The notes under the pieces were generated by a model. That model did not search any database. It was not told the DNA's origin and saw nothing but the letters and a program-made list of their open reading frames with translations. Shown in pieces: positions 35,106 through 35,112 of a DNA stretch of 35,112 nt (its first letter is position 1; each line of letters starts with the position of its first letter). The DNA lies in NCBI GenBank assembly GCA_943704525.1, contig CALSCQ010000492.1:1-35112 (forward strand). Reading direction: 5' to 3'. Source of the stretch: Pigoraptor vietnamica. Taxonomy: Eukaryota > Opisthokonta > Filasterea. Made by a program: the position numbers and the translations under genes.

Positions 35106-35112
35106 AGGGGAG

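Overview
This window is nuclear DNA from a GC-rich, intron-rich unicellular eukaryote. Eleven protein genes can be read, and nine of them are split by short introns. Of about 60 placed introns, all but three are GT-AG; the other three are GC-AG. Many introns carry CA/TG microsatellites. No rRNA, tRNA, CRISPR array or bacterial-style operon was found. A tubulin polyglutamylase subunit (TPGS1-like) implies a cilium or flagellum. A talin-type FERM module suggests a lineage near animals, fungi, amoebozoans or apusomonads, but that placement is inference.

Layout. 36-5422 (-): claspin/Mrc1-like replication-checkpoint mediator, 3' end outside the window. 5726-8221 (+): ZNF277-like zinc-finger protein, divergent from claspin across a 303-bp promoter with an E2F-like site. 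8970-10707 (+): DnaJ/Hsp40 co-chaperone without a zinc-finger region. 10947-12617 (-): TPGS1-like. 12814-14745 (-): intronless, membrane-anchored phytanoyl-CoA-dioxygenase-like enzyme fused to two cupins, with a 73-base A tract (coding sense) just after its stop; it looks like a retrocopied gene. 15170-16654 (+): DUF1295 / steroid 5-alpha-reductase-like membrane enzyme. 17010-22432 (-): the most unusual gene, a 1307-residue Ras/Rap exchange factor with ankyrin and armadillo-like repeats and a talin-like FERM module placed between its REM and CDC25 domains. 22869-24542 (-): C2H2 zinc-finger plus ankyrin protein, intronless in its coding part.

From about 24.9 to 28.0 kb no gene is recognisable. 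Much of this stretch (about 25.9-27.9 kb) is an island rich in CCGG/GCCGGC and free of the CA/TG microsatellites seen elsewhere. 28008-29452 (+): HINT3-like HIT hydrolase. 29832-32800 (-): C2-domain AGC kinase with intact catalytic, T-loop and hydrophobic motifs. 33405-35018 and beyond (+): SMU1 splicing factor, 3' part outside the window. The kinase and SMU1 diverge from a 604-bp promoter with a perfect 20-bp palindrome that carries two CACGTG boxes.

The genes are mostly unrelated housekeeping and signalling functions, as expected of a eukaryotic chromosome arm. Exon boundaries were set by hand from splice sites, reading phase and remembered family conservation; no search was run.
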